From the NCBI GenBank assembly GCA_900543155.1, contig UQQN01000005.1, positions 1 to 41,755 on the forward strand: a DNA stretch of 41,755 nucleotides, read 5' to 3'. The translations under genes were made by a program, and so were the position numbers. Origin of the DNA: an uncultured Prevotella sp. (GTDB lineage Bacteria; Bacteroidota; Bacteroidia; Bacteroidales; Bacteroidaceae). Every line of letters starts with the position of its first letter. The first letter of the stretch is position 1. Below the pieces are notes generated by a model. The model worked only from the letters and a program-made list of their open reading frames with translations, ran no database searches and had not been told where the DNA came from. Shown piece after piece: positions 40,543 through 41,755 of this stretch.

Positions 40543-41607
40543 ATGAAACATATAATCGCGCTGTTGACCTTTGTTTTGGCAAGTGTTTTTGCAGCACAGG
40601 CACAGCCTCAGTTACAATTTGATAAAACGACACAAGAACTTGGCACCGTGTTATGGCATATGCCACGCACCGCAACTTTTAAGATTACAAACAAGGGTAC
40701 GCAAGACCTTGTGATTACAAATGTGCGTACTGACTGTGGTTGTACAAATGCAGAATGGACAACCAAACCTATTGGTCCTGGCGGCTCAGGTGAGATTAAA
40801 GCTACTTATGATGCTGAGATGTTGGGGCATTTTAACAAAGGATTGGCAGTTTACACCAATTTGCAGGCAGAACCCCAATACCTTAAGCTGGTAGGTGTGG
40901 TTTCAATGACAAGCAACGAACCAACTACTGAATATCCCTATAAGGTGGGCGACTATTATCTGAGTACGGACGATGTGGAATTCGACGACGTGAACCGTGG
41001 CGACTCTCCCACTTTTGTGCTTTCTATTTTGAATAGTAGTAAGCATTCATATCGTCCTGAATTAATGCATTTGCCTAAATACCTCACAGCACATGCCGAC
41101 CCCGAGGTAATTCGTCCTGGTCGTGTTGGACGTGTATTGCTCACGCTGAATAGTGGCGAGCTTCATAACATGGGATTGACACAAACCAGCATTTATCTAA
41201 GTCGTTTCATGGGAGACCGTGTAAGCAAGGAAACTGAAATAAATGTTTCGGCAACGTTGTTACCCGATTTCTACGATACGCCTTTGCAACAGTCATTGGC
41301 TCCTGTGGCTCAAATTGATAGTACACACATTGACTTGGGTTCTTTGGGTAAGAAAAAGAAAATTTCTGGTCAACTCCTTATTAAGAACACCGGTAAAACA
41401 CCTTTGGTCATTAGTGCCTTGCAGGTGTATAACCCCGGTATTAGCGTGAGTCTTAGCAAGCGTCGCATTGATCCGGGCGAAGCAGAAAAGTTAAAGATTA
41501 CGGTGAATGCTACCACGTCTTATTTCAAGGGACGTCGTCGCGTGCTTCTTATCACCAACGATCCTAACCACTCAAAGATAGTGGTAGATGTAATTGCTAA
41601 GAAATAA
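40543..41607 (+). CDS. Exported DUF1573/HYDIN-like protein
   Basis: A 354-residue exported protein; start at 40543 chosen for the signal peptide (ends AAQAQ). Residues about 22-120 form a DUF1573 domain (LGTVLWHMPRTATFKITNKG, TDCGCTNAEW, GHFNKGLAVYTN). Two similar immunoglobulin-like, ASPM/Hydin-type stretches follow (FVLSILNSSKHSY near 165; LLIKNTGKTPLVISALQVYN near 290). These domains are common in secreted Bacteroidetes proteins; a role is not known. It stands alone between xth and the tRNA. Confidence 0.88.
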   Translation: MKHIIALLTFVLASVFAAQAQPQLQFDKTTQELGTVLWHMPRTATFKITNKGTQDLVITNVRTDCGCTNAEWTTKPIGPGGSGEIKATYDAEMLGHFNKGLAVYTNLQAEPQYLKLVGVVSMTSNEPTTEYPYKVGDYYLSTDDVEFDDVNRGDSPTFVLSILNSSKHSYRPELMHLPKYLTAHADPEVIRPGRVGRVLLTLNSGELHNMGLTQTSIYLSRFMGDRVSKETEINVSATLLPDFYDTPLQQSLAPVAQIDSTHIDLGSLGKKKKISGQLLIKNTGKTPLVISALQVYNPGISVSLSKRRIDPGEAEKLKITVNATTSYFKGRRRVLLITNDPNHSKIVVDVIAKK

Positions 41608-41653
41608 GGTGTATGCTTATTTTTGCATAAAAACAAGTTTTTGGTGCAATAAA

Positions 41654-41685
41654 TTTGGACCTTTCATAAAATGTTCGTAATTTTG
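41654..41685 (+). promoter_or_regulatory. tRNA-Pro promoter
   Basis: TTTG (41654-41657), 20 bp, TAATTTTG (41678-41685): near-perfect Bacteroidetes consensus. The tRNA starts 10 bp after it. Confidence 0.85.
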
Positions 41686-41694
41686 CACCGCAAT

Positions 41695-41755
41695 CGGAAA
41701 GTAGCGCAGTTGGTAGCGCACTACGTTCGGGACGTAGGGGTCGGGCGTTCGAGTC
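41695..41755 (+). tRNA. tRNA-Pro(CGG), truncated by the window edge
   Basis: First 61 nt of a tRNA. Acceptor 5' strand CGGAAAG (41695-41701), D-stem GCGC/GCGC, anticodon stem CTACG/CGTAG around loop TTCGGGA with anticodon CGG (41728-41730), T-stem GGGCG and a TTCGAGT T-loop. The 3' T-stem and acceptor strands lie past the window. CGG reads CCG (proline). Confidence 0.93.

Overview
The window looks like a chromosomal segment of a Bacteroidales bacterium, probably Prevotella-like. Evidence: the -7 promoter element TAnnTTTG (often with TTTG or TTG about 20 bp upstream) recurs before genes; few genes have a Shine-Dalgarno sequence; there are many exported proteins with Bac-type lipoboxes followed by acidic residues, TonB-dependent outer membrane barrels, DUF5689, DUF1573 and DUF4384 proteins, and a BspA-type leucine-rich repeat protein. 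I count 32 protein genes plus a tRNA-Pro cut by the right edge. I see no phage, insertion sequence or CRISPR.

Layout. 88-3107 (minus): a four-gene operon of an ABC/OLD-type ATPase, a DUF4435 (TOPRIM-like) protein, a DUF2752 membrane protein and a GYF_2/CD225 membrane protein. 3108-3878: a long intergenic region with an 11-bp-period repeat array in two opposed halves. 3879-7046 (plus): a large outer membrane barrel. 7142-13057 (minus): a small lipoprotein, tilS, a radical SAM enzyme, rplS, a SF1 helicase and an exported protein. 13245-14384 (plus): a shortened GH127-like exported protein. 14457-18142 (minus): etfB-etfA-acyl-CoA dehydrogenase. 18143-18902: a second long intergenic region with a related 11-bp repeat.

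18903-27922 (plus) is the most unusual part. Seven closely spaced genes encode, in order, an exported LPP20-like protein, a CHASE2 membrane protein with a duplicated N-terminal anchor, an exported FecR-like/transglutaminase-like fusion, an exported DUF4384 protein, an exported probable barrel protein, an exported caspase-like peptidase with BspA-type leucine-rich repeats, and an exported MORN-like protein. The cluster ends at a strong bidirectional terminator. Nearly every product is exported, so this looks like an envelope sensing and proteolysis system built around a periplasmic or surface caspase fold. I know of no described pathway with this composition.

28031-35485: a TonB receptor, a DUF5689 lipoprotein, a choice-of-anchor-type lipoprotein and a DNA/RNA non-specific endonuclease lipoprotein (minus), with a divergent endonuclease/exonuclease/phosphatase family protein (plus). 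A purine nucleoside phosphorylase follows at 35859-36671. Together they suggest extracellular nucleic-acid use, which is an inference. 35859-40427 (minus): punA, lpxK, sppA, xth. 40543-41607 (plus): a DUF1573 protein. 41695 to the end: a partial tRNA-Pro(CGG) with a clear promoter. A 39-bp copy of the 11-bp-period repeat also lies at 35663-35701 and matches the one near 18432 at 35 of 39 positions.
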